The notes: a model not told the origin generated them from the sequence alone. 64,000 bases of DNA from Pseudomonas gozinkensis (GCF_014863585.1 NZ_CP062253.1:3994501-4058500); one strand, 5' to 3'. Numbered from the stretch's first letter, positions 9,705 to 20,814 are shown. A program made the numbers and translations.

Positions 9705-10381
9705 ACCGTCAGCGGATGGTGGTCGGCATCAGTGGCGCGTCCGGCTTTATCTACGGCGCGCGCCTGCTGGAGTTGCTGGTCGAGCTGAACATCGAAAGCC
9801 ACCTGATCATCAGCCGCGCCGCGCTGCTGACCATGGCCCACGAAACCGACTACAAACTGGCGGACGTCACCGCCCTCGCCAGCCATTACCACCGCGCCGA
9901 TGACGTGGCCGCCGGGATCGCCAGCGGTTCGTTCCGCTGCCTGGGCATGGTGGTTGCGCCGTGCTCGATGCGCACCCTGGCGGAGATCGCCACCGGCACG
10001 TCGTCGGGGCTGATCGGCCGCGCCGCCGACGTCACCCTCAAGGAACGCCGCACCCTGGTGCTGATGGCCCGCGAAACACCGCTGACCCTCGCCCACCTGC
10101 GCAACATGACCGCCGTCACCGAGATGGGCGGCATCATCGCCCCGCCGGTCCCGGCCTTCTACGCCCGCCCCGACAGCCTGGCGCAAATGGTCGACCACAG
10201 CCTCGGCCGCGTCCTCGACCTGTTCGGCCTCGATGCCGGCGTCGCCCGACGATGGCGAGAACACACAAAAACCTGTGGGAGCGAGCTTGGTCCGGGCGGC
10301 GATCCGACGAAAGCGGTAAGCCAGTCACCATCACTGCTGAATGACACACCGCTATCGCGAGCAAGCTCGCTCCCACAGTAA
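9701..10381 (+). CDS. UbiX-family flavin prenyltransferase
   Basis: A UbiX/Pad1-type flavoprotein that attaches a dimethylallyl group to FMN to make prFMN for the neighbouring UbiD enzyme. Family signatures include VGISGASGFIYGARLLELL near the start, APCSMRTLAEIATG and LVLMARETPL. It starts at GTG inside the last codons of the ubiD-like gene. Its last ~35 residues (from about 191 of 226) are translated from a REP element; UbiX proteins normally end near residue 190-210, so this tail is probably not functional. It is probably a local copy dedicated to the catabolic UbiD, separate from a housekeeping ubiX elsewhere (inference). Confidence 0.9.
   Translation: MNRQRMVVGISGASGFIYGARLLELLVELNIESHLIISRAALLTMAHETDYKLADVTALASHYHRADDVAAGIASGSFRCLGMVVAPCSMRTLAEIATGTSSGLIGRAADVTLKERRTLVLMARETPLTLAHLRNMTAVTEMGGIIAPPVPAFYARPDSLAQMVDHSLGRVLDLFGLDAGVARRWREHTKTCGSELGPGGDPTKAVSQSPSLLNDTPLSRASSLPQ
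10271..10381. repeat. inverted REP pair read through by the UbiX frame
   Basis: The left unit CTGTGGGAGCGAGCTTGG and right unit CGAGCAAGCTCGCTCCCACAG face each other with about 70 bases between. The UbiX reading frame continues through both units to a TAA at 10379-10381. Confidence 0.88.
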
Positions 10382-10431
10382 AGCGTCATCACTCAATTCA
10401 TCGTGCACCGGTAATCACCAAGGAGCCTCAC

Positions 10432-11481
10432 ATGAACACCCCCTTCAACGCCCCGACCCCGAACACCAAAATCCCGGTCACCATCCTCACCGGGTTCCTC
10501 GGTGCCGGCAAAACCACCCTGCTCAATTACATCCTCAAGGAGAACCATGGCCGCAAGATCGCGGTGATCGAAAACGAGTTCGGCGAGGTCGGCATCGACG
10601 GCGATCTGGTGCTCAGTTCCGAGACCGAAGAAATCTACGAAATGGTCAACGGCTGCGTCTGCTGCACCGCCGAGGTTCGCGAGGATCTGGTGCGCATCGT
10701 CCGCGAACTGGTGGCGCGCCCGGTGCGGCTCGACCACATTCTGATCGAGACCAGCGGTCTGGCCGACCCGTACCCGGTGGCCCAGAGTTTCTTCATCAAC
10801 GACCCGATCGCCGAGGAAGTCGAACTCGACGCCATCGTGACCATGGTCGATGCCAAGCACATCGCCCAGCACCTGGAAGACCTGCAACTGGACGGCGTCG
10901 ACAATCAGGCGGTGGACCAGATCGTCTGCGCCGACCGCATCGTCATCAACAAGGTCGATCTGGTCAGCGCTGAAGAGGTGGAAACCCTGCGCGGCAAGAT
11001 CCGTGGATTGAACGCCACGGCGGATCTGGTGACCTCGACCCACGCGCAAATCGACCTCTCGAAGATCCTCGGCATCGGTGCCTTCGAATGCACGCAGAAG
11101 CTGATGGAAATCGGCGCGGATCAGCACGATCACGATCACCACGAGCATGACCATCACGCTGAAAAGCCCGACCACGAGCACGACCCAAGCGTGTCGTCCG
11201 TGGGCATCGCCGTGGACGGCGCCGTCGACCTGATGGCCTTCCACCGCTGGATCAGCGAGTTGCGCAGTGCTCAGGCCGACAACCTGTACCGCATGAAAGG
11301 CGTGCTGGCGGTGGCCAACGAAGACCAGCGCTACGTACTGCAAGGCGTGCACAGCCTGGTGGAGTTCCGCGCCTCGACCGCGTGGGGTTCCGAGCCGCGT
11401 TCGAGCAAGATCGTGTTCATCGGCCGCGACCTGGATCGGGCGGCGCTGAACCAGGGCTTCGCCGCCTGCCTGGCCGGCTGA
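10432..11481 (+). CDS. COG0523 (CobW/Zng1-type) GTP-dependent metallochaperone
   Basis: A 349-residue G3E-family GTPase. It has a Walker A (TGFLGAGKTTLLN), the family metal motif CxCC at Cys75/Cys77/Cys78 (GCVCC), a Walker B-like ETSGLADP, and INKVDL for guanine recognition. Residues ~232-253 are His/Asp/Glu rich (DHDHHEHDHH and similar), a typical zinc-gathering segment, followed by the CobW C-terminal domain. AAGGAG precedes the ATG. COG0523 proteins load metals, often zinc, into client enzymes; the metal-dependent amidohydrolases on both sides are plausible clients. No Zur-like operator was recognised just upstream. Confidence 0.9.
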   Translation: MNTPFNAPTPNTKIPVTILTGFLGAGKTTLLNYILKENHGRKIAVIENEFGEVGIDGDLVLSSETEEIYEMVNGCVCCTAEVREDLVRIVRELVARPVRLDHILIETSGLADPYPVAQSFFINDPIAEEVELDAIVTMVDAKHIAQHLEDLQLDGVDNQAVDQIVCADRIVINKVDLVSAEEVETLRGKIRGLNATADLVTSTHAQIDLSKILGIGAFECTQKLMEIGADQHDHDHHEHDHHAEKPDHEHDPSVSSVGIAVDGAVDLMAFHRWISELRSAQADNLYRMKGVLAVANEDQRYVLQGVHSLVEFRASTAWGSEPRSSKIVFIGRDLDRAALNQGFAACLAG

Positions 11482-11558
11482 AACCCGGCATCGGAGCCGG
11501 TGGATGGCGGTTCCGGGCACATGAATGACTGATGCACAGTTTTTGAAAACCTCACGAA

Positions 11559-11656
11559 ACCCTGTGGGAGCTGGCTTGCCAGCGATTGCGGTCTGTCAGC
11601 AAACAAAGATGGTGACTGATCAGCCGCCATCGCTGGCAAGCCAGCTCCCACAAGGA
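11559..11656. repeat. inverted REP pair
   Basis: CCTGTGGGAGCTGGCTTGCC faces GGCAAGCCAGCTCCCACA across about 50 bases, between the metallochaperone and permease genes. Confidence 0.9.
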
Positions 11657-11729
11657 TCGAGGCGCTCCAAAAGCGGCATCAGACGAATACCCCTCTGTAC
11701 CGAATAACAACAGCTAGAGGTGATTCCCC

Positions 11730-13085
11730 ATGTCGTCAGCCAGTTCCTCCTCCACCGTCCACCCTGTCGACCGCGTCCTGCCGGTGCGACAGATGCTCAC
11801 CCTCGGCCTACAGCACATGGCCGTCTCGTACATCGGCGCCATCGCCGTGCCGTTGATTGTCGCCAGTGCCTTGAAGATGTCCCACGCCGACACGGTGGTG
11901 CTGATCAGCACCACACTGTTCTGCTCCGGCATCGCCACCCTGTTGCAGACCGTCGGTTTCTGGAAGTTCGGCGTGCGTCTGCCGATTCTGCAGGGCGTAG
12001 CGTTCAGCAGCGTCGGGCCGGTGATCGCCATCGGCAGCAACCCGGAGGTGGGATTCGCCGGGGTCTGCGGGGCGGTGATCGGTGCGGGGATTTTCACCAT
12101 GTTGATCGCGCCGTTCGTAGGCCGCTTGCGGCGGTTTTTCCCGCCCGTGGTGACCGGTTGCATTGTCACGGTGATCGGTTTGCAGCTGTTCCCGATTGCC
12201 TATGAATGGGTCGGCGGCGGGCGCAACGCGAGCAATTTCGGCGCGCCGGCGTTTCTCGCCGTGGCCGTGGTGGTGTTGCTGACCATCCTGCTGGTCAACC
12301 GTTATGGCAGCCCGTTGCTGCGCAACATGGCGGTGCTGGTGGGGATGCTGGTGGGCGCCGGTCTGGCTTACGGCCTGGGCATGGGCAACTTTCACAGCGT
12401 CGAGGACGCGCCGTGGCTGACCGTGCCCTACCCGTTCTATTTCGGTCTGCCGACTTTCAGCCTGATCCCCATCGCCACGATGGTGGTGGTGATGATCGTG
12501 CAGATGGTCGAGTCCATGGGGCTGTTCGTGGCCATCGGCGACATCGTCGACAAACCGGTTGAAGACAAGCAGGTGATCAACGGCCTGCGCGCCAATGGCT
12601 TGGCCAGCACCATCGCCGGGATGTTCGCCGCGTTTCCGTTCATTGCCTTCATGGAGAACGTCGGGCTGGTGATCCTGACCGGCGTGCGCAGCCGCTGGGT
12701 GGTGGCGGTCAGCGGTCTGCTGATGTGCTCGATTGCGCTGGTGCCGAAAGCCGGGGCGATCATCGCCTCGATGCCGACCGCCGCACTGGGCGGTGCCGGC
12801 ATCGCCATGTTCGGCGTGGTCGCGGCGGCCGGGATACAGACCCTGGCCAAGGTCGACTACGAGCGCAATCGCTACAACGTGCTGATCGTCGGTTTCACCA
12901 TCGCCGCCGCCCTGGTGCCGGTGCTCGCCCCGACCCTGTTCAAACAACTGCCCGAGTGGTCACAGCCGTTCCTGCACAGCAGCGTGGTCATCGCCTGCCT
13001 GGTGTCGGTGCTGCTCAACGCGGCGCTCAATGGCGTCAGCGTGCCAGAAACCACAGCCGGCAAATCCGCCTCGCACATCCTCTGA
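11730..13085 (+). CDS. NCS2-family nucleobase permease (xanthine/uric acid/uracil type)
   Basis: A 451-residue inner-membrane protein with the NCS2 pattern of about 14 membrane segments. The early segment GLQHMAVSYIGAIAVPLIVA and the inner motifs GFWKFGVRLPILQGVAFSSV and ANGLASTIAGMFAAFPFIAF are characteristic. Family members import xanthine, urate or uracil with protons. AGAGGTGA precedes the ATG. It ends 12 bases before a deaminase-type amidohydrolase gene, so the imported compound is probably the substrate of that enzyme or of the pathway upstream. Specificity cannot be set from the residues I can compare by eye. Confidence 0.88.
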   Translation: MSSASSSSTVHPVDRVLPVRQMLTLGLQHMAVSYIGAIAVPLIVASALKMSHADTVVLISTTLFCSGIATLLQTVGFWKFGVRLPILQGVAFSSVGPVIAIGSNPEVGFAGVCGAVIGAGIFTMLIAPFVGRLRRFFPPVVTGCIVTVIGLQLFPIAYEWVGGGRNASNFGAPAFLAVAVVVLLTILLVNRYGSPLLRNMAVLVGMLVGAGLAYGLGMGNFHSVEDAPWLTVPYPFYFGLPTFSLIPIATMVVVMIVQMVESMGLFVAIGDIVDKPVEDKQVINGLRANGLASTIAGMFAAFPFIAFMENVGLVILTGVRSRWVVAVSGLLMCSIALVPKAGAIIASMPTAALGGAGIAMFGVVAAAGIQTLAKVDYERNRYNVLIVGFTIAAALVPVLAPTLFKQLPEWSQPFLHSSVVIACLVSVLLNAALNGVSVPETTAGKSASHIL

Positions 13086-13097
13086 CTGGAGCTGCCC

Positions 13098-14486
13098 ATG
13101 ACTCGACTTCAAAACATCCTGATCAAAAATCCCGTGGCGGTGATGACCGGCCTGCGCGGCCCCCGTGCCCGGGCCGGCGCCGTGGACATCCGCGTGGTCA
13201 ACGGCCGGATCGCGGAAATGGCCGCCAACCTTGAACCGCAACCCGGTGAGCGAGTGATCGACGCGCGTAATTCGGTGGTCTATCCGGGCTGGATCAACAC
13301 CCACCACCACCTGTTCCAGAACCTGCTCAAAGCGGTGCCCGAAGGCTTGAATCAGGACCTGCAAGGCTGGCTGGCCAGCGTGCCCTATCCGCGCCTGAAC
13401 CGTTTTACCCCACAACTGGCGCGGATCGCCGCACGGCTGGGGATGGTCGAGTTGCTGCTGTCCGGCGTCACCACCTGCGCCGATCACCACTACCTCTACC
13501 ACGCCCACGGCAGCACCGAGACCGGCGACCTGCTGTTCGACCTCGCCGAGGAATTCGGCCTGCGTTTCGTGCTCTGCCGTGGCGGTGCACTGGAGTCGGC
13601 CAGCGCGCATCCGGGCTTCTCGAAAACCGCGCTGCAACCGGAATCCCTGGAGCAGATGGTCGGCGATATCGAACGGCTGAAATCGCGCTACCACCAGGAC
13701 ACCCCGGATGCCCTGCGCCGGGTGGTCGTGGCGCCGACCACGCCGACCTTCTCGCTGCCGCCAACGCTGTTGCGCGAACTCGCGCACACCGCCCGAGGCA
13801 TGGGACTGCGCCTGCACACGCACCTGTCGGAAACCGAGAACTACGTGAATTTCTGCCGCGACAAATACAACTGCCTGCCAGTGGAGTTCGTCGCCGAACA
13901 CGAATGGCTCGGCCCGGACGTCTGGTTCGCCCACGCCGTGCACCTGCAACCGGGGGAAATACGCATGCTCGCCCAGACCGGCACCGGCGTCTCCCACTGC
14001 CCCGTCAGCAACGCCCGGCTGGGCAGCGGCGTCGCGCCGATCCCGCAAATGTACGAGGCCGGCGTACCGATCTCCCTCGGCGTCGACGGCGTGGCCTCCA
14101 ACGAATCCGGGAGCATGGTCGGCGAAGCCAACACCGCGTGGCTGATCCATCGTGCCGAACAAGGCGCCTCAGCCACCACCGCCGAAGACGTCATCCACTG
14201 GGGCACGGCCGGCGGCGCACAAGTGCTCGGCCTCGGCGCAGTCGGCACGCTGGAAGTCGGACAGGCAGCGGATCTGGTGATCTACAGCCTCGACCATCCA
14301 AGGTTCTACGGCTTCCACGACAGCGCCGTCGCCCCGGTCGTCGCGGGTGAGCCGACTGCCGTGAAATACAGCCTGGTGGGTGGGCGGATTGTCGTCGATG
14401 ACGGCGTGATTCCAGGGCTGGATATCGAGCGGATGCGGGCCGAGGCCTGGGAGGGTGTGCAGGCGATGATGAAGGTCGATGACTGA
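13098..14486 (+). CDS. COG0402 amidohydrolase, 8-oxoguanine-deaminase-like
   Basis: A 462-residue metal-dependent aminohydrolase of the AtzA/TrzN/guanine-deaminase group. It has the NTHHHLFQNLLKAVPEG metal motif, TTCADHHYLY, LHTHLSETENY, WFAHAVH, SHCPVSNARLGSG and the catalytic-metal aspartate in SLGVDGVASNESGSM. These blocks most resemble the 8-oxoguanine/isocytosine deaminases of pseudomonads, which hydrolytically remove an exocyclic amino group from purine- or pyrimidine-like rings. It is coupled to the NCS2 permease. A pterin or other aminated heterocycle is also possible. Confidence 0.83.
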   Translation: MTRLQNILIKNPVAVMTGLRGPRARAGAVDIRVVNGRIAEMAANLEPQPGERVIDARNSVVYPGWINTHHHLFQNLLKAVPEGLNQDLQGWLASVPYPRLNRFTPQLARIAARLGMVELLLSGVTTCADHHYLYHAHGSTETGDLLFDLAEEFGLRFVLCRGGALESASAHPGFSKTALQPESLEQMVGDIERLKSRYHQDTPDALRRVVVAPTTPTFSLPPTLLRELAHTARGMGLRLHTHLSETENYVNFCRDKYNCLPVEFVAEHEWLGPDVWFAHAVHLQPGEIRMLAQTGTGVSHCPVSNARLGSGVAPIPQMYEAGVPISLGVDGVASNESGSMVGEANTAWLIHRAEQGASATTAEDVIHWGTAGGAQVLGLGAVGTLEVGQAADLVIYSLDHPRFYGFHDSAVAPVVAGEPTAVKYSLVGGRIVVDDGVIPGLDIERMRAEAWEGVQAMMKVDD

Positions 14487-14636
14487 TGAAAATTCGGTGG
14501 GAGCGGCGGTGCGACGATTCGCCTCGTCAGCTCCCACCGGCAGCATTAGCGCCCTGCGCTTTTGTCGACTAACGTTAGTACCTCATCGGATTGAGCCCCT
14601 GCCAGTGACACCGGGCTCTTGATCAAGGAGAGACTG

Positions 14637-14846
14637 ATGACATCCAACCGCCTCATCGAACAGACCTATCGCACCTGGTCCAGCCCCATCCTGCTGGAGC
14701 TGAAAAAGCGCGAGCACGAGATGGCGCCGGCCGAACGCCAGGCGCTCGAGAATGTGTTGGTGGAAAGACGATTGCTGGATGTTGGCAATCCCAAAGGTGT
14801 TGAACGGCGTAAGAGTGCGTCGAGTAAAACCGACAATCCCGGGTAA
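14637..14846 (+). CDS. small hypothetical protein
   Basis: A 69-residue, charged protein (MTSNRLIEQTYRTWSSP onward) with a predicted helical centre and a basic tail. The ATG at 14637 has a good AAGGAG six bases upstream, better than the in-frame ATG at 14619. No family was recognised. It stands alone, convergent with the DHH phosphoesterase gene five bases downstream. The 150 bases upstream include a degenerate REP-like hairpin (14495-14537) and a likely promoter. Confidence 0.6.
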   Translation: MTSNRLIEQTYRTWSSPILLELKKREHEMAPAERQALENVLVERRLLDVGNPKGVERRKSASSKTDNPG

Positions 14847-14851
14847 TCACT

Positions 14852-15781
14852 TCACCCGCCTGAGTTTGCGTTCAGCCCCAGGTTAAGTAGCTCCTTGCGC
14901 AAGATCGAGGGTTTTAGAACGGCCAATCCAGCCTGCCATCCCATCGGCAGCAAACCAGTCAATTTCTGCTGGCTGATCACGGGTTCGGCCAGCAAACAAC
15001 TTTTGCGTTGGCTGATACTGATGACGTTCAGCAACCAGTCATCACCCTGCCCGTCCATCCAGCGGCAAATCTCGCTGCAATACTTTTCGATCAACGCATC
15101 TGCGTCCCACACGGTCATCTGCGCGAAAACCGCGGGCAACCGGCTTTCGGGTTTCATGCGTTTGAGATCGGCGGCCAACGCAGCGGATATGTCTGATTCG
15201 ATGGTTGCCTGACATTCGAGAAAATATTGCTCGGGCCACTCTGCCGTGAGTTGCCCGTGGGGCGCGAGCTCGGCGTAGGCGTCAATGTCCGCCGTCGTGG
15301 TCATCTGCCCGGTGAAATTCAGCGTGTTGTCCAAAATCGCCGTGGCCAGCAGCGCGGCGCTTTGCTCGCTGATCCTCGACAGCAATCCTGCGGCTTTCCA
15401 GCGCTGGAAAACCTGGGTCGCCGCTGCGCCGATCGGGCGGATATCGGCGACAGATCCGAGCTTCTGCGCCCAATGGTTTTCGAAGCCTGGATGATGGTCG
15501 ATGACTTCCACCACCCGATCGAGCGCGACCATCGGGTCGAAATGGTGATAATCGGAGACGTCGACCAGCACAAACTCGTCGCTGGGTGTCGGGCGGTAAT
15601 CGTCCAGAACAGCGCCCCAGCCGAGCACTGTCTTCGAAACACTGGCATTGGGTTGTGCGCTGCTGACGGCGCGGGCGGGCATGCCTTGCAGGTTGAGCAG
15701 TTCGGCGTAGGCGATGCAGCAGGCGTAGGCGTCGATGTCTAGATACGCCGAGCCGGAGGTGATGACTTTGATGGGCGACAT
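14852..15781 (-). CDS. DHH-family phosphoesterase
   Basis: A 309-residue protein with the DHH signatures: an Asp in YLDIDAYACCIAYAELL, FVLVDVSDYHHFDP, and EVIDHHPGFENHW, which supplies the DHH triad. The C-terminal part (from about residue 190) corresponds to a DHHA2-like domain. This layout suits the manganese-dependent inorganic pyrophosphatase/exopolyphosphatase branch, but the exact substrate is open. Upstream, an AGGA-type ribosome site precedes the ATG. It does not obviously belong to either flanking pathway. Confidence 0.82.
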   Translation of the reverse strand: MSPIKVITSGSAYLDIDAYACCIAYAELLNLQGMPARAVSSAQPNASVSKTVLGWGAVLDDYRPTPSDEFVLVDVSDYHHFDPMVALDRVVEVIDHHPGFENHWAQKLGSVADIRPIGAAATQVFQRWKAAGLLSRISEQSAALLATAILDNTLNFTGQMTTTADIDAYAELAPHGQLTAEWPEQYFLECQATIESDISAALAADLKRMKPESRLPAVFAQMTVWDADALIEKYCSEICRWMDGQGDDWLLNVISISQRKSCLLAEPVISQQKLTGLLPMGWQAGLAVLKPSILRKELLNLGLNANSGG

Positions 15782-15847
15782 TGCGCGTCCTGACTTCCTT
15801 TTTCAGGGGCGGCAACGTCGCACATTTTCATGAACGATTGATGAACA

Positions 15848-17131
15848 TCACGCAGCGCGTTGCCCCCCGGCCACCGACGCCGAAGCCGCCAGCATTGCCC
15901 GCAGCAACACCGCACACCCGGCCGCGAGATCATCCGGCGCGGCGTTTTCGATTTCGTTGTGGCTGATACCGCCTTCGCACGGCACGAAGATCATCCCGGC
16001 CGGGCCCAGTTCGGCGAGGAAAATAGCGTCGTGGCCGGCGCCGCTGACGATGTCCATGTGCGACAGGCCCAGCCCTTTGGCGGCGCCGCGCACGGCTTCG
16101 ACACAGCCTTTCTCGAAGTACAGCGGCGGGAAGTCGGCGGTCGGGGTCAGTTCATAGGTCAGGCCGTGTTCTTCGCAGGTGGTTTCTATGACTTGCTTGA
16201 CCTCGGCGATCATCGAGTCAAGGCGTGCCGGCTCCAGATGCCGGAAGTCCAGGGTCATGCGCACCTCGCCGGGGATGACGTTGCGCGAGCCCGGATAGGC
16301 TTGCAGGCAACCGACGGTGCCGCAGGCGTGGGGTTGGTGGCCGAGGGCCGCGCGATTGACCGCTCCCACGATCACCGAAGCGCCGACCAGAGCGTCCTTG
16401 CGCAGGTGCATCGGGGTCGGGCCGGCGTGGGCTTCGACGCCACGCAGTTTCAGGTCGAACCACTTCTGCCCCAGTGCGCCGAGCACTACGCCGATGGTTT
16501 TCTGCTCGTCTTCAAGGATCGGGCCTTGCTCAATGTGTGCCTCGAAATAGGCGCCGACCTTGTGCCCGCTGACTTTGCGCGGCCCGGCGTAGCCGATGGC
16601 GTTCAGCGCTTCGCCGACGGTAACGCCGTCGGCATCGACCTTGGCCAGGGTTTCTTCGAGGGTGAATTTTTCGGCGAACACGCCGGAGCCCATCATGCAC
16701 GGAGCGAAGCGCGAGCCTTCTTCATTGGTCCAGACCACCACTTCCAGCGGCGCCTCGGTTTCCACGCCGAGGTCGTTTAGGGTGCGCAGCACTTCGACCC
16801 CGGCCAGCACGCCGAAGCAGCCGTCGAACTTGCCGCCGGTGGGCTGGGTGTCGATGTGGCTGCCGGTCATTACCGGTGGCAGGCTCGGGTTACGGCCGGG
16901 GCGACGGGCAAAGATGTTGCCAACTTCATCGACCGTGACGCTGCAACCGGCGTCCTTGCACCACTGCACGAACAGGTCGCGGGCCTGGCGGTCGAGGTCG
17001 GTCAGGGCCAGACGACAGACCCCGCCCTTGACTGTGGCGCCGAGCTTGGCCAGCTCCATGAGCGACGCCCACAAGCGGTCGCGGTTGATGTGCTGATGGG
17101 TCGATTGCAGAACGTCTACGGCTGCGTTCAT
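15848..17131 (-). CDS. N-carbamoyl-beta-alanine amidohydrolase / beta-ureidopropionase (M20 family)
   Basis: A 427-residue Zn-dependent M20-type amidase. It has GSHIDTQPTGGKFDGCFGVL (metal His and Asp), NEEGSRFAPCMMGSG (Glu pair), EAHIEQGPILEDE and the terminal GGISHNEIE. These are the signatures of HyuC/AtzF-like ureido hydrolases. It catalyses the last step of reductive pyrimidine degradation, releasing beta-alanine (or beta-aminoisobutyrate), CO2 and ammonia. A strong GGAG site precedes the ATG. It lies downstream of the NCS1 permease on the same strand with a repeat between them, and diverges from the genes for the first two enzymatic steps. Confidence 0.92.
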   Translation of the reverse strand: MNAAVDVLQSTHQHINRDRLWASLMELAKLGATVKGGVCRLALTDLDRQARDLFVQWCKDAGCSVTVDEVGNIFARRPGRNPSLPPVMTGSHIDTQPTGGKFDGCFGVLAGVEVLRTLNDLGVETEAPLEVVVWTNEEGSRFAPCMMGSGVFAEKFTLEETLAKVDADGVTVGEALNAIGYAGPRKVSGHKVGAYFEAHIEQGPILEDEQKTIGVVLGALGQKWFDLKLRGVEAHAGPTPMHLRKDALVGASVIVGAVNRAALGHQPHACGTVGCLQAYPGSRNVIPGEVRMTLDFRHLEPARLDSMIAEVKQVIETTCEEHGLTYELTPTADFPPLYFEKGCVEAVRGAAKGLGLSHMDIVSGAGHDAIFLAELGPAGMIFVPCEGGISHNEIENAAPDDLAAGCAVLLRAMLAASASVAGGQRAA

Positions 17132-17149
17132 GGGGATCTCCTCAGGCTG

Positions 17150-17256
17150 CTAGTTCCCACGCTCTGCGTGGGAATTCATCCATGGACGCTCTGCGTCCGC
17201 TTTGGGGACGCGGAGCGTCCCGGGCTGCATTCCCACGCAGAGCGTGGGAACGATCA
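17150..17256. repeat. long palindromic repeat, family B, copy 1
   Basis: Ends with GTTCCCACGCTCTGCGTGGGAA and its reverse complement, and contains an inner GGACGCTCTGCGTC / GACGCGGAGCGTCC pair, giving nested stems over about 105 bases. The same element recurs at 23616-23722 and 46075-46185. Confidence 0.88.
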
Positions 17257-18741
17257 TTACGAGGGTGCTTTGGCCATGGCCGGGTTACCGCGCATCGCGC
17301 ACAACCCGTAATAGATCAACCCGCCCAGCGCCGAGCCGGTGAACCAGCCGTAGCTGTAAAACCAGCTGAACGCATCGCTGCCAAGCGACAACAAGGTCAG
17401 CACCACCGGCACGCCGAACGCGATGAACCCGGCCAGGTTCCACGCCGGGTACACGTCGTCGCGGTACAGGCCGGCCAGGTCCAGTTGCTGTTTCTTGATC
17501 AGGAAATAATCCACCACCATGATCCCGGCAATCGGCCCGAGCAGGCTGGAATAGCCCAGCAGCCAGTTCGAATACACGGTTTCCAGGCTGACATCGGAAA
17601 CGATCAACCCGAGTTTCTTCAGCAGTTCATGGCCCATCAGCGCCAGCCCGACGAACCCGGTGAGAATCACCGCTTTGGTGCGGTTGATCACCTTGGGCGC
17701 GATGTTCTGGAAGTCGTTGGTCGGCGAGACAATGTTGGCGGCGGTATTGGTCGACAGCGTGGCGATAATGATCAGCGCCATGGCCACCGCGACCCACACC
17801 GGGCTCTGAATATGACCGATCAACGTCACCGGATCGGAGACGCTGACGCCCACCAGTTTCACCGAAGCGGCAGTCATCACCACGCCCAGTGCGGCGAACA
17901 GGAACATGGTCAGCGGCAGACCGAAAATCTGCCCGAGGATCTGATCCTTCTGGCTGCGGGCATACCGGCTGAAGTCGGGAATGTTCAGCGACAGGGTGGC
18001 CCAGAAACCGACCATCGCCGTCAGCCCGGCGGCGAAGTAACTGACCACACTCGCGCCCTCGGGACGCTTCGGCGCAATTGCCAGCAACTCAGTCATCGAC
18101 ACATTCGGCATGGCCCACACCAGCAACCCGATGCCGACCGCCACCAGCAGCGGTGCCGACAGGGTTTCCAGCCATTTGATCGACTCGGCGCCACGGATCA
18201 CCACCCACAGATTCAGCGTCCAGAAGATCATGAAACCGATCACCTCTCCCGTTCCGCCGAGTGATTTCCAGCCTTCAAATACCGAGCCGAGAAACAGGTG
18301 AATCGCCAGTCCGCCAAACATGGTCTGGATACCGAACCAGCCGCACGCGACAAGCGCGCGGATCAGGCACGGCACGTTGGAGCCGAGGATCCCGAACGAA
18401 GAACGCAGCAGCACCGGAAACGGAATCCCGTATTTGGTGCCGGGGAACGCGTTGAGCGTCAGGGGAATGAGAACGATGACGTTGGCAAACAGAATCGCCA
18501 GCAAGGCCTCGCCGACGCTCAGGCCGAAATACGCGGTGAGCACACCACCCAGGGTGTAGGTCGGCACACAGATCGACATGCCGACCCACAGTGCAGTGAT
18601 GTGCCATTTGTTCCAGGTTCGTTCGCGCACCTTGGTCGGTGCCATGTCGTGGTTGTAACGGGGACTGTCGAGGACGTCGCTACCGGCTTCGAGTTCGAAC
18701 AAGCCGTCGCGCTCGGTCACTTGCGATCTGTTCTGTTGCAT
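17257..18741 (-). CDS. NCS1-family uracil/allantoin/cytosine-type permease
   Basis: A 494-residue membrane transporter of the NCS1 family with about 12 membrane segments. The N-terminal cytoplasmic stretch ends DMAPTKVRERTWNKWHI, followed by the family opening WVGMSICVPTYTLGG. The start at 18739-18741 (MQQNRSQV) has GGAGCGG upstream; the frame stays open about 43 codons further but that stretch is low-complexity leader. In pseudomonads this gene (often called pydP) supplies uracil/thymine or dihydropyrimidines to the reductive pathway encoded on both sides. Confidence 0.9.
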   Translation of the reverse strand: MQQNRSQVTERDGLFELEAGSDVLDSPRYNHDMAPTKVRERTWNKWHITALWVGMSICVPTYTLGGVLTAYFGLSVGEALLAILFANVIVLIPLTLNAFPGTKYGIPFPVLLRSSFGILGSNVPCLIRALVACGWFGIQTMFGGLAIHLFLGSVFEGWKSLGGTGEVIGFMIFWTLNLWVVIRGAESIKWLETLSAPLLVAVGIGLLVWAMPNVSMTELLAIAPKRPEGASVVSYFAAGLTAMVGFWATLSLNIPDFSRYARSQKDQILGQIFGLPLTMFLFAALGVVMTAASVKLVGVSVSDPVTLIGHIQSPVWVAVAMALIIIATLSTNTAANIVSPTNDFQNIAPKVINRTKAVILTGFVGLALMGHELLKKLGLIVSDVSLETVYSNWLLGYSSLLGPIAGIMVVDYFLIKKQQLDLAGLYRDDVYPAWNLAGFIAFGVPVVLTLLSLGSDAFSWFYSYGWFTGSALGGLIYYGLCAMRGNPAMAKAPS

Positions 18742-20803
<2,062 letters not shown>

Positions 20804-20814
20804 AAGCGGCCTTC

